Notes: generated by a model from the sequence alone, not told the origin. Shown: positions 8,312 through 15,527, counted from the stretch's first letter. The stretch is 27,441 bases of DNA from CAYZPW01 sp964480475 (GCA_964480475.1 CAYZPW010000042.1:1-27441), one strand, 5' to 3'. Program-made: numbers and translations.

Positions 8312-8530
8312 TCATTCAAAAGCAGCGCGCGGGAGGCCGGATTGTCGTATGATGGACATCAGCGTGCCGGTCCTTATCTCCTTGTGGTCCGGGACGGGAA
8401 CAGTAATTGTGCTTCCGGGCGTGCGCTTCTGCATCACCACGTGGCTTCCTCGCCTCCGAATCTCTTTGAAGCCGTTTGACTCGAGTATGAGGCAGACTTC
8501 GCGCCCCGACAGAACCTTGAGCCTACCCAA
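8312..8530 (-). CDS. hicA: HicA-family mRNA interferase toxin
   Basis: Small double-stranded-RNA-binding-fold toxin that cleaves mRNA until neutralised by HicB. The 72 residues fit the family: LKVLSGREVCLILESNGF at the N-terminus, RRRGSHVVMQK containing the catalytic His30, and TVPVPDHKEIRTGTLMSIIRQSGL, the conserved C-terminal block. The start appears to be TTG at 8530, since aligning the LSG motif with other HicA proteins puts the first residue exactly there and there is no usable ATG before the catalytic His. It overlaps hicB by 8 bases, implying translational coupling. The order is antitoxin first, toxin second, the reverse of the most common hicAB order but well known for this family. 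Confidence 0.9.
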   Translation of the reverse strand: MGRLKVLSGREVCLILESNGFKEIRRRGSHVVMQKRTPGSTITVPVPDHKEIRTGTLMSIIRQSGLPRAAFE

Positions 8531-8744
8531 CGGCTACTTCGACCTGCGTTACATAGACCTCGTCGTGGAGCCTCTCCCTGACCTCCGCGGCAGACGCGGT
8601 CTCAAAGAAGAGCTCCAGGGCCTCCGTCAAGTTGCGCCTCGCCTCGTCAACGGTGTCTCCCTGGCTGGCGACATCTACTTCGGGACACAAGGCCACGTAG
8701 CCGTTCCCTTCCTTCTCTATGATTGCGGTCAATTGCCTGCTCAC
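8523..8744 (-). CDS. hicB: HicB-family antitoxin
   Basis: Antitoxin partner of HicA. The 73 residues show the HicB fold signature: LTAIIEKEGNGYVALCPEVDVASQGDT, then VDEARRNLTEALELFFE, the standard helix of the degraded RNase-H-like domain. No DNA-binding ribbon-helix-helix or HTH extension is seen after it, so this is the short HicB type, and autoregulation by this protein alone is doubtful. The start is GTG at 8744, supported by GAGGTGATCG directly upstream with 6 bases spacing. The pair lies between two direct copies of a structured repeat (8031-8270 and 8852-9017), suggesting it is mobile or was acquired. Confidence 0.9.
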   Translation of the reverse strand: MSRQLTAIIEKEGNGYVALCPEVDVASQGDTVDEARRNLTEALELFFETASAAEVRERLHDEVYVTQVEVAVG

Positions 8745-8851
8745 CGATCACCTCTCGTCACTGTTTTACGTCCTTGTTCTGCCCTGCGGCCCTCTTTACA
8801 ATCGCGGCAGTTCCGACAAGATACTGCCCACGGTTGGCGTGCCTGTCAATT

Positions 8852-9017
8852 CCCTGAAAGGGGATGGCAATAGTAGCCCCGTGTGGAACGCAGGGATTCA
8901 GTCGGCCCCGCCGAATTGGCCTTGTGCCGCCCCTTCAGGGCGGTTCTTCTGTTTTCGCCGTCTTTTTTCCGTAGCTTGAAACCTACGGCTACTGGTGTCT
9001 ATCCCTTTCAGGGATTC
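8852..9017. repeat. Multi-hairpin dispersed repeat, copy B
   Basis: Second copy of the element at 8031-8270, same orientation. Shared blocks: CCCTGAAAGGGGAT, TAGCCCCGTGTG-AACG, TTGTGCCGCCCCTTCAGGGCGG as a hairpin, the T-rich stretch, CGTAGCTTGAAACCTACG and GGCTACTG. It ends with ATCCCTTTCAGGGAT (9001-9015), a palindrome. The short interval 8745-8851 before it holds the hicB leader. I see no convincing promoter pair there. Confidence 0.8.
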
Positions 9018-9118
9018 AGAAGCGCCAGCACGGCCTCCAGATGCCCCACGGCCGGCTCATCCTTCTTCTTGGCGTTCGGGATAACCTCGGCGAGGCCACG
9101 CCGTGGGCTCGGCCACCC
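9011..9118 (-). pseudogene. In-frame coding-like tail after the rsgA stop
   Basis: Directly after the rsgA TGA (9119-9121, minus strand) the same frame stays open for 36 codons before a second TGA at 9008-9010 inside the repeat hairpin. The stretch includes AEVIPNAKKKDEPAVGHLE, with codon choice like that of real genes (NNG/NNC third positions). It may be the surviving C-terminus of another gene, a former rsgA extension cut by a nonsense change, or chance. I do not recognise the family. Confidence 0.35.
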
Positions 9119-10108
9119 TCATCGCCTCATACGCACGAAGCTCTTGTAGCGCCGCTCTGAGATGTCCCCTGCCTCGACGGCCTGTTTGATAGCGCAATCA
9201 GGCTCGTGTGTGTGGGTGCAGCTCGCGCCAAAGCGGCATTGCCCAATTACCGTTCGCATCTCACGGAACAATGAGGCGAGATCGGCGTCGGAATCGCCAT
9301 AGAGGCCGAACTCGCGCATCCCTGGTGTGTCGATCACGCTGCCGCCTAGGTCGAGCATGAACATCTCGAGGTGACTCGTCGTGTGTTTGCCCTTGTCGGT
9401 GCTCTCGCTCACGTCTTTTACACGTAGGCCCAGTTCCGGCTGGAGAGCATTGAGCAGCGTCGTCTTGCCCACGCCCGATTTCCCCACCAAAACCGAGACC
9501 TTCCCCTTCAAGAGGGCCGCGAGCTTATCCATGCCCTCCCCGGTCAACGCGCACGTGCGCACCACTTCGTAGCCGATTCTCTCATACACTTTCAGCTCAT
9601 CGCATAGGCGCTGCCGCTGTGCGATGTCCATCTTCGTGATGCACACGACAGCATCGAGATCAACGGATTCAGCGTCTGCCAAATAGCGGTCGAGTAAGGC
9701 CCACTTGGGCGCGGGACGCGCCGCAGAGACGACGGGGACTATCTGATCCACGTTTGCGACGACGACCTGCTCAATCGGTTTTCCACCGGCGGCCATTCTG
9801 CTGAACTTGTTCTTTCGTGGGAGTACCTCCTTGATCACGCCCGACCCATCGGCGGCGCTCACGAACGAGACAACGTCGCCAATCGCCACGGGATCGACCA
9901 TGCGTATGCCCTTGACGGCATCGACGCTGGGTCTCCTGGACGATGGATCGGCGAACGGATAAATGAGCTGCTTGCGCAGTCGATTTGAGATCGAACATAC
10001 AACGATTTTGCCATCGACATTCACGAAATACCGGCCCACAGTCTTTCTGAAGACCTGGCCTCGCATTGCCTTCTCAGTTCGAACCTCGTCAATTGCACGC
10101 TGCATCAT
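9119..10108 (-). CDS. rsgA: Ribosome small subunit-dependent GTPase A
   Basis: Circularly permuted GTPase that acts late in 30S subunit assembly. Of 329 residues, the N-terminal part (about 15-100) is the OB-fold RNA-binding domain. The GTPase motifs come in permuted order: G4 TKMD (158-161), G5-like CALTGEG, G1 GKSGVGKT (209-216), G2 region DKGKHTTSH and G3 DTPGMREFG (from 260). The C-terminal zinc knuckle has Cys291, Cys297, His299 and Cys305 (CTHTHEPDC). ATG 10108 lies 1 base after the stop of the upstream methyltransferase gene, and its AAGGAGG ribosome site, 9 bases upstream, is embedded in that gene's last codons, so the two form one transcript. Function is secure. Confidence 0.96.
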   Translation of the reverse strand: MMQRAIDEVRTEKAMRGQVFRKTVGRYFVNVDGKIVVCSISNRLRKQLIYPFADPSSRRPSVDAVKGIRMVDPVAIGDVVSFVSAADGSGVIKEVLPRKNKFSRMAAGGKPIEQVVVANVDQIVPVVSAARPAPKWALLDRYLADAESVDLDAVVCITKMDIAQRQRLCDELKVYERIGYEVVRTCALTGEGMDKLAALLKGKVSVLVGKSGVGKTTLLNALQPELGLRVKDVSESTDKGKHTTSHLEMFMLDLGGSVIDTPGMREFGLYGDSDADLASLFREMRTVIGQCRFGASCTHTHEPDCAIKQAVEAGDISERRYKSFVRMRR

Positions 10109-10109
10109 A

Positions 10110-10901
10110 TCACTTCACCTCCTTGCGCCTGGCCACCATCCGAACGAAGCCGAGATAGCGCCCGCCATCAGCCTCAAGCACCTCGACATCGGACGGGAAA
10201 TGGCTTGCTCCGGCAGCATCGATCGCCTTCTGCCACTGGAGCCACAGCTGGCACCCACCCGGCAGCGTGTCGGCGACCTCGACCTCAACGAGGCTGCTGT
10301 GGCCCCAGATGTTCTGCCAAAACGCTAGCGTATGGATGCTCCAGCAGTCCTCCGCCCAGAACACGCCGCCGCTCTTCTGCTTTCGGGCAAGGTGCTCTGG
10401 CACAGCGCCGTCGAACTCACGCATCAGCCCAGGCACGACGATGCCGATCTGCCCGCCCGGCCTCACAAACTTGGACAAGTAGATCAGATACAGGTCGTCC
10501 GTGCCGTAGTAGTGATACGAGTCGAGGCTTACGATTGCGTCGAAGAACCCCTCGGCGAACGGCATCGAATGCGCCTCGGCGTGGATGGGGAAAACCTGCT
10601 TCTCAAGGCCAGCTTCCTGTATGCGTTTCCAGTTGTCGCTCGCCGGTATCCAGAGGTCGTTGGCCCACACTTGAACGCCAAATTCACGAGCAACGAAAAC
10701 ACTTGAAAGCGCCTTGCCACAGCCCATGTCGAGCACGCGCATGCCCGGCTCGAGCTTCATCTCGCAGCATAGCCACTCGGTCAGCCACAGCGCACTCGGT
10801 CCCATCTGGTTCTCGACGACCCACACGGGGTCATACTCTGCGGAGCGCGGGAACTCCTCAAACTTCAACATCTCCGCTAACAGTTCTTTCGATATGCTCA
10901 A
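10110..10901 (-). CDS. Class I SAM-dependent methyltransferase
   Basis: A 263-residue methyltransferase of unknown substrate. Motif I is VLDMGCGKA (56-64), the acidic end of beta-2 is WANDLW (79-84), SMPFAEGFFDAIVSLDSYHYYG corresponds to motifs II/III, and FVRPGGQIGIVVPG is the post-motif strand. The overall layout resembles UbiE-like small-molecule methyltransferases. The start seems to be TTG at 10901, with GGGAG 6 bases upstream. The next in-frame ATG (10871) has no usable ribosome site. It lies just above rsgA and shares its transcript, although there is no known functional link. An 8-unit heptamer tandem repeat begins about 20 bases upstream of the start, in the presumed leader. Confidence 0.85.
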   Translation of the reverse strand: MSISKELLAEMLKFEEFPRSAEYDPVWVVENQMGPSALWLTEWLCCEMKLEPGMRVLDMGCGKALSSVFVAREFGVQVWANDLWIPASDNWKRIQEAGLEKQVFPIHAEAHSMPFAEGFFDAIVSLDSYHYYGTDDLYLIYLSKFVRPGGQIGIVVPGLMREFDGAVPEHLARKQKSGGVFWAEDCWSIHTLAFWQNIWGHSSLVEVEVADTLPGGCQLWLQWQKAIDAAGASHFPSDVEVLEADGGRYLGFVRMVARRKEVK

Positions 10902-10920
10902 CGTTGTCTCCCTTGATCAG

Positions 10921-10976
10921 TTTCAGGTTTCAGGTTTCAGGTTTCAGGTTTCAGGTTCCAGGTTTCGGGTTCCAAG
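10921..10976. repeat. 7-bp tandem repeat, about 8 units (TTTCAGG)
   Basis: Five perfect TTTCAGG units (10921-10955) are followed by three degenerate ones (TTCCAGG, TTTCGGG, TTCCAAG). It lies 20 bases upstream of the methyltransferase TTG start, inside the leader of the methyltransferase-rsgA transcript. Perfect units at one end and decayed ones at the other suggest ongoing slippage. Confidence 0.95.
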
Positions 10977-11487
10977 CCGGAGCACCAGCGGAGGTTCCCC
11001 CCGGCGGACCGAACGCCGAATCCCAAATTGATGATTAGCGGCTCATGCTCGGCACAGCGTTCGGTCCGTTTGAGTTCTGCCCGATGGCAAGCGCTGTTTC
11101 GACCCTCGATGCGCTCACGCGCGTTGGGATTGCTCATGGCTGAAGAATTATGGACAACGGCGCCACGCCCGCCGCTAGTAGCTAGAAGGGGTCAAATCGG
11201 CCGAATCAAGGCGCTCCCAAGAGCAAGCGGCCTATTGGGCGGGAACGCGAACGAGGCTTTCCGAGGTCAGAATCGATGGATCAAGGAAAGGAGATCAGAT
11301 CGAGCTATCGGACCCAAACCCACGTGAGGCGCGGCATTCCAACGAGCAATACCTCCACGATATCCACACGTTCCATAACGCACCCCCTTTCAGGCTTGGT
11401 GTATTTCATCCAAAAAGATACTCTATCACTTAGGAATCTGGGCTTTTTGTGAATGAATGTCAAGAGGGATTTCCGCAGGACGGAATG
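10977..11487. other. Divergent intergenic region with inverted repeat and small unassigned frames
   Basis: This 511-base stretch separates the leftward methyltransferase gene from the rightward radical SAM gene. A perfect 12-bp inverted repeat, CGGACCGAACGC (11005-11016) and GCGTTCGGTCCG (11057-11068), brackets 40 bases. Two small overlapping frames have reasonable ribosome sites. One is minus 11305-11376 (23 codons, AAAGGGGG 6 bases before its ATG). The other is plus 11276-11452 (58 codons, GAGG 9 bases before its ATG, Ser/Thr-rich). Neither resembles a family I know. No tRNA or clear promoter was seen. Confidence 0.5.
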
Positions 11488-11535
11488 GGTCAATAGGTCA
11501 ACGGGTCAATAGGTCAATAGGTCAACAGGTCAATC
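11488..11535. repeat. 8-bp tandem repeat, 6 units (GGTCAATA)
   Basis: Six consecutive units GGTCAATA, GGTCAACG, GGTCAATA, GGTCAATA, GGTCAACA, GGTCAATC. The array ends 3 bases before the ATG of the radical SAM gene and so occupies the place where its ribosome site should be. Unit-number change would alter the leader length. Confidence 0.95.
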
Positions 11536-11538
11536 GGG

Positions 11539-12756
11539 ATGGGTTCCGACGAAACCATGATACATCCTGCTAACGCCGTCCGGCCGCAATTCATGCTCGT
11601 GTCGTCGCTTCAGTGCCCAGCCGAATGCTCCTACTGCTTCGGCTCGCGTGAAGGGCCCTGTATGCCGCCCGGCACAATGGAGGCGGCACTCGACTTCATT
11701 GCGGGAATTGCCAGTGAGACGGCGCACCAGAAAGTCAAGGTCACGTTTCACGGCGGAGAGCCCCTGACGGCGGGGCACGAAATCTGGCGTCGGGCACTGG
11801 AAGGCCTTGATGAGAGGTTTGGTCGGGGCAGATGCGAAGTGGGCGTGCAGAGCAATCTTTGGCTGCTGGACGATGAGTTCTGCGAGCTATTCTTGCGACA
11901 TGGTGTCGAGATCGGCACCAGCCTCGACGGGCCCGAGGAAATAACGGACACCCAGCGCGGCGATGGCTATTTCGCTCGGACAATGCAGGGGATCGAGATG
12001 GCGAGGCAAAGCGGCCTCCGCGTTGGCTGCATCGCGACATTCACACCCGCAAGCGCGTCGCGCTGGCGCGAGGTTGCCCAGTTTTTTCTCGCCGAGCGAT
12101 TGAGCTTCTCGATCCAGCCCTCGGTTCCTCGGATGGACAATAATGATGCGTTATGTTTGCTCAATCCCAAGCGTCTGGCGGAATTGCTGCTCTCGATGCT
12201 AGAGTTCTATGTCGAACACCGCCGGGAGATGGTCATTCCCTCGCTCGACGAGATGTGCAAGGCGGTAGCCTGCGGTGAGAGCGAGGTGTGCACATTCCGC
12301 GACTGTCTCGGCATGTTCCTGGCCATCGACCCTAGCGGAGACATCTACCCGTGCCAGCGCTTCTGCGGCCTGCCGGCCTATCGTCTTGGCGCTCTCTCCG
12401 ATCAGCCGACGCTCTCACAGCTGCTGAACAGCCTCATCGCTCAGCGCATCGCTGAAAGGCAGGCGAGAGTTCGCGAGCAGTGCGCGGAATGCATCCACGT
12501 TGAATACTGCTTGGGCGGATGCGCGTACAACGCATGGTCGAGCAGGGAGATAGCCCGCGTCAAGGACCCATATTGCCAGGGTTATCGCACCATCTTTGAC
12601 AACATCAAGGGGCGCCTCGTGTCCGAAATGAAGTCCAAAGAGAACATAAACGCGATTGCGTCGCATCCGTTTCCTGCTGGGCCTCATCCTCTCCTCATGA
12701 AAGGACCGCTGAGTGAGATTCTCGAACGCGGAACGCGCTCCCGCCGTGGGACTTGA
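11539..12756 (+). CDS. Radical SAM/SPASM-domain protein (peptide- or protein-modifying type)
   Basis: A 405-residue radical SAM enzyme. The [4Fe-4S]-SAM motif is C26-x3-C30-x2-C33 (CPAECSYC), and GGEP follows at 72-75. The C-terminal SPASM region has Cys251, Cys256, Cys272, Cys276, Cys315, Cys318, Cys324, Cys328 and Cys346, enough for two auxiliary clusters. DIYPCQRFCG and CLGGCAYNAW are characteristic. SPASM enzymes mostly modify peptides or proteins (RiPP maturases, sulfatase maturases), so a small peptide or a protein substrate is expected. The last 40 residues are low in similarity and basic. The start is ATG 11539, though no good ribosome site is present because an 8-bp tandem repeat fills the leader. 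ATG 11557 is an alternative. Downstream genes encode a HEAT-repeat protein and a methyltransferase. The substrate is unknown. Confidence 0.88.
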   Translation: MGSDETMIHPANAVRPQFMLVSSLQCPAECSYCFGSREGPCMPPGTMEAALDFIAGIASETAHQKVKVTFHGGEPLTAGHEIWRRALEGLDERFGRGRCEVGVQSNLWLLDDEFCELFLRHGVEIGTSLDGPEEITDTQRGDGYFARTMQGIEMARQSGLRVGCIATFTPASASRWREVAQFFLAERLSFSIQPSVPRMDNNDALCLLNPKRLAELLLSMLEFYVEHRREMVIPSLDEMCKAVACGESEVCTFRDCLGMFLAIDPSGDIYPCQRFCGLPAYRLGALSDQPTLSQLLNSLIAQRIAERQARVREQCAECIHVEYCLGGCAYNAWSSREIARVKDPYCQGYRTIFDNIKGRLVSEMKSKENINAIASHPFPAGPHPLLMKGPLSEILERGTRSRRGT

Positions 12757-12852
12757 AAACGGGGCAGACGAGGTGATAAGTTGCCAAATGTCTGGTTTTG
12801 ACGTGGCGGGCACGGTGGGAAACTGCATTCTGATAGGGAGCTAAGTGGAATT

Positions 12853-13467
12853 ATGTTGGAGCGGGCCAGACTGAACTGGCATCTGCGGAATCTGGTCAGC
12901 GACAACTGGAAGAAACGGGAGGCGGCGGCCAGGGCGCTAGCTGAAATCGACGACAAAGAGGCAGTCAACGGGCTGCTTGGAGCGTTGAAGGACCCAGCCT
13001 ACGAGGTCCGTCGGGCTGCAGCAAAGAGCCTGGGTCTGCTGAAAGCTCGTGGAGCAATTGAACCGCTCATTGAGCTTTTGGGCGACGAATCGAGCTCGGT
13101 TCGGCAATATGCTGCCAGCGGCCTTGCGAGTTTGGGGGAGCGTTCGTGGCAGCAGGTGGTCAGAGGCGAGAAGCATGATATTGACAGCCTCGCCTCGTGC
13201 GGCGACCCTCGCGCGGTTACGGCGCTCATTTACGCCCTGAGGCAAGTGCATGGTTTCCGCGAAAGGAGTCTCTTAAGACATCGCACGGCCGCGGCCGAGG
13301 CGCTCGTTAGCCTAGCCTCGAAATCGCCGTCCTTTCTGAAGGACTACTGGAAGGACATACAGGGCCTCGCAGGTCTGCACCACAGCGACACAGCCGGCGG
13401 CGGCCGACATAGCGACGTGGGCGTCGGCGTAGAGTTCCCCAACGAGCCGGAGGAGTTCGATTCATAG
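12853..13467 (+). CDS. HEAT-repeat protein
   Basis: A 204-residue helical-repeat protein. After a basic N-terminal helix come HEAT units: WKKREAAARALAEIDDKEAVNGLLGAL, YEVRRAAAKSLGLLKARGAIEPLIELL and SSVRQYAASGLASLG. A longer irregular unit follows (DPRAVTALIYALRQ ... HRTAAAEALVSLA). The C-terminal 40 residues are Gly/His-rich, then acidic, and probably disordered. HEAT proteins of this kind act as binding scaffolds, and some relatives are bilin lyase-like, but no catalytic motif is seen. ATG 12853 has only a weak ribosome site (GTGG). A better site, GAGGTGATAAG (12770-12780), points to a TTG at 12781 in the same frame, which meets TGA after six codons. It follows the SPASM enzyme by 96 bases and may assist it, but this is a guess from position. 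Confidence 0.75.
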   Translation: MLERARLNWHLRNLVSDNWKKREAAARALAEIDDKEAVNGLLGALKDPAYEVRRAAAKSLGLLKARGAIEPLIELLGDESSSVRQYAASGLASLGERSWQQVVRGEKHDIDSLASCGDPRAVTALIYALRQVHGFRERSLLRHRTAAAEALVSLASKSPSFLKDYWKDIQGLAGLHHSDTAGGGRHSDVGVGVEFPNEPEEFDS

Positions 13468-13568
13468 CGGAATAGAACGGTTTTTGCAGTAGTTGTCCCA
13501 CGGGCCGCGAGAAACAGATTACCAAGTGATTGTCCGAGCTGCCAGAACACGTTGCAGATGACACCGAA

Positions 13569-14326
13569 ATGAACAATCACCTTAAGACCAACCGCGAGCT
13601 GTGGGACGCTCTGACGCCCATCCACGTCGCGTCAGAGTTTTACGATGTAGAGGGGTTCAAGCGGGGCAATTGCACACTGGACCCGATTGAGGTCGAGGAG
13701 GTCGGAGACGTTACGGGCAAGTCGCTGCTGCACCTTCAGTGCCACTTCGGCTTGGATACGCTTTCATGGGCTCGACGAGGCGCTGAGGTTACGGGCGTAG
13801 ATTTCTCCGAGAAGGCGATCGCTCAGGCGGGGCAGCTGGCCCGTGAGTTGAACATTCCCGCCGAGTTCGTCTGCTGCGAGCTGTCGGAGCTGCCAAGCCG
13901 CCTGTCAGGTGAGTTCGACGTTGTCTTCACCTCGGCCGGCGTCTTGCCCTGGCTGCCAGACCTGTGGGTTTGGGCGGGCGTCATCGCTCATTTCCTGAGG
14001 CCGGGCGGCGTTTTCTATATCCGCGAGGCTCATCCTTTCGCTCGCCTGATGGACGACGAGCAGCCTCCGGAGTGCCCTCCGAGGCTGCGGTATCCTTACT
14101 TCCACACGGCCGAGCCCACGGAGTTTCCCGCCGACGATAGCGGCGACTACGCTGACCCCGGCGCGCACGTCGGCCTACCCAGCTGCGAATGGTGGTACAC
14201 CATTGGGGACATCATCAACTCGTTGATCGAGGCGGGCCTTAGGCTCGTGTTTTTGCACGAGTTCGATTACTGCTCGTATCAGTCGCACCCCTTCCTGAAG
14301 CAGGACAAGAGCGGCCGCTGGCGCTA
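13569..14326 (+). CDS. Class I SAM-dependent methyltransferase (3' end lost in assembly gap)
   Basis: About 252 codons are visible before a run of 100 N. The N-terminus NRELWDALTPIHVASEFYDV and the SAM site LLHLQCHFGLDT (53-64) with VTGVDFS (74-80) belong to a well-conserved methyltransferase family of roughly 270-280 residues, so only some 20-30 residues are missing. HFLRPGGVFYIREAHPF is the strand after motif III. ATG 13569 is the natural start. The frame is open upstream to a TTG at 13530 without family similarity. No strong ribosome site precedes it. The substrate is unknown. Sequence after the gap in this frame (GSVGAAHGPPP...) is translated repeat and not part of the protein. Confidence 0.85.
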
Positions 14327-14426
14327 NNNNNNNNNNNNNNNNNNNNNNNNNNNNNNNNNNNNNNNNNNNNNNNNNNNNNNNNNNNNNNNNNNNNNNNNNN
14401 NNNNNNNNNNNNNNNNNNNNNNNNNN
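14327..14426. other. Assembly gap (100 N)
   Basis: Exactly 100 undetermined bases, the conventional placeholder for a gap of unknown size. It cuts the methyltransferase gene on the left and abuts a palindromic repeat on the right, so the true distance between that gene and lpxC is unknown. Confidence 0.98.
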
Positions 14427-14432
14427 GGGTCT

Positions 14433-14460
14433 GTGGGGGCGGCTCACGGGCCGCCCCCGT
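14433..14460. repeat. Dispersed palindromic repeat at gap edge
   Basis: GTGGGGGCGGCTCACGG followed by GCCGCCCCCGT forms a GC-rich hairpin. It matches the unit at 21679-21706 and the truncated one at 26968-26980. It lies 15 bases beyond the lpxC stop and may also act as a transcription barrier there, though there is no T-run. Confidence 0.75.
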
Positions 14461-14475
14461 TGCTTGTTGGGTTAC

Positions 14476-15441
14476 CTATGCCGAAAGATACGCTCTTTCC
14501 CAGCTCTGATTAGGTCGCCTCGCGTTCTGGGCGGCGACTGTCTCGAGCGTGGCCCTTGAAAGATCAGCCTCGTACCAGCTCTGTTGCTCCTGAAGGATCG
14601 CTCCGACAAGCGCAGTGTGAAGAGAATGACCGGCCTTGTGAGCGATTACGTGGCCCAAGACTGGTCCGCCCAGAAGCGCGAGATCGCCTAGAAGGTCGAG
14701 TGCCTTATGTCTGACAAATTCGTCCTTGAACCTGAGGTAGGGATTCAATATGCGATGATCGTTGACGACGACAGCATTGTCGAGGCAGCCGCCCTGCGCG
14801 AGGCCCATCTTCATGAGCTGGCGTATCTCGCTCAGGAAGCCAAATGTCCTCGCGGGTGCGAGCTCTCTTATGAACTCGTCCTTCGTTATCGCAAAAGAAC
14901 ATGACTGCTTGGCGATAACGGGATGCTCGAAATCGACGGTGTAGGAAATCCGCAGATGGTCCGACGGGAAAACCGCCAGCCACTTGCCGTCCGCCTCGAC
15001 CCGAATAGGCTCCTTTATCACGATGCATCGTCGAGTCCTGTTGAGCGTTCGGACGCCCGCCTCTTTGATCAGAAAGACCAGCGGGGCGGCGCTCCCGTCA
15101 AGTATTGGCACTTCCTTGTCGTCGATCTCGACCAACGCGTTGTCGATGCCCATCGCGGAGAACGCGGCCAGCAGATGCTCAACTGTCTGGACCTCAACAT
15201 CCCCGTCCTTGAGCGAGGTGGCGTAAAAGACGTCGGCAACGTTGCTCAGACACGCGGCGACCGCCCGGCCCCCCAGGTCGAGCCGGCGGAATATGACGCC
15301 AGTGTCGGGCCCCGCAGGACAGAGCCTCATGCGGACCTTTTCGCCGCTGTGTAGCCCGATGCCCGTGCACGACACACACCGCTCCAGTGTCTTCTGCAAG
15401 CAGTCGTTTTTCGTGATCATACGGTTCATCCCTGAGACCAT
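14476..15441 (-). CDS. lpxC: UDP-3-O-acyl-N-acetylglucosamine deacetylase
   Basis: Zinc deacetylase that performs the first committed step of lipid A synthesis, so it is a marker of an LPS outer membrane. Visible motifs: QKTLERCVSCTGIGLHSGEKV at the N-terminus, TVEHLLAAFSAMGIDNALVEI with the first zinc His, EVPILDGSAAPLVFLI, ARTFGFLSEI, GCLDNAVVV, DEFVRHKALDLLGDLALLG with the second zinc His and zinc Asp, and HVIAHKAGHSLHTALV with the catalytic His. Length is about 320 aa, normal for the bacterial enzyme. Three ATGs are possible. 15441 has GAGG 5 bases upstream, while 15420 places the start nearer the usual family N-terminus. I chose 15441. A good promoter lies upstream (15528-15556). The gene appears monocistronic here, ending just before a repeat and the assembly gap. 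Confidence 0.95.
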   Translation of the reverse strand: MVSGMNRMITKNDCLQKTLERCVSCTGIGLHSGEKVRMRLCPAGPDTGVIFRRLDLGGRAVAACLSNVADVFYATSLKDGDVEVQTVEHLLAAFSAMGIDNALVEIDDKEVPILDGSAAPLVFLIKEAGVRTLNRTRRCIVIKEPIRVEADGKWLAVFPSDHLRISYTVDFEHPVIAKQSCSFAITKDEFIRELAPARTFGFLSEIRQLMKMGLAQGGCLDNAVVVNDHRILNPYLRFKDEFVRHKALDLLGDLALLGGPVLGHVIAHKAGHSLHTALVGAILQEQQSWYEADLSRATLETVAAQNARRPNQSWERAYLSA

Positions 15442-15527
15442 CCTTCCCTCATAACACAAATAAGCAGTAAATGTGCCAAACCACGAAAAACTTTTCGGCC
15501 CGCCCGTTGAGCACGCGCAATCTACCT

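Noticed and set aside
10921..10976. CRISPR-like array
   Set aside because: Units of 7 bp follow each other with no spacers and no cas genes are nearby, so this is a simple tandem repeat.
12781..12853. Selenocysteine reading of TGA 12799 joining TTG 12781 to the HEAT gene
   Set aside because: The frame and ribosome site fit, and SelB is encoded, but no convincing SECIS hairpin follows the TGA and no HEAT-repeat selenoprotein family is known to me.
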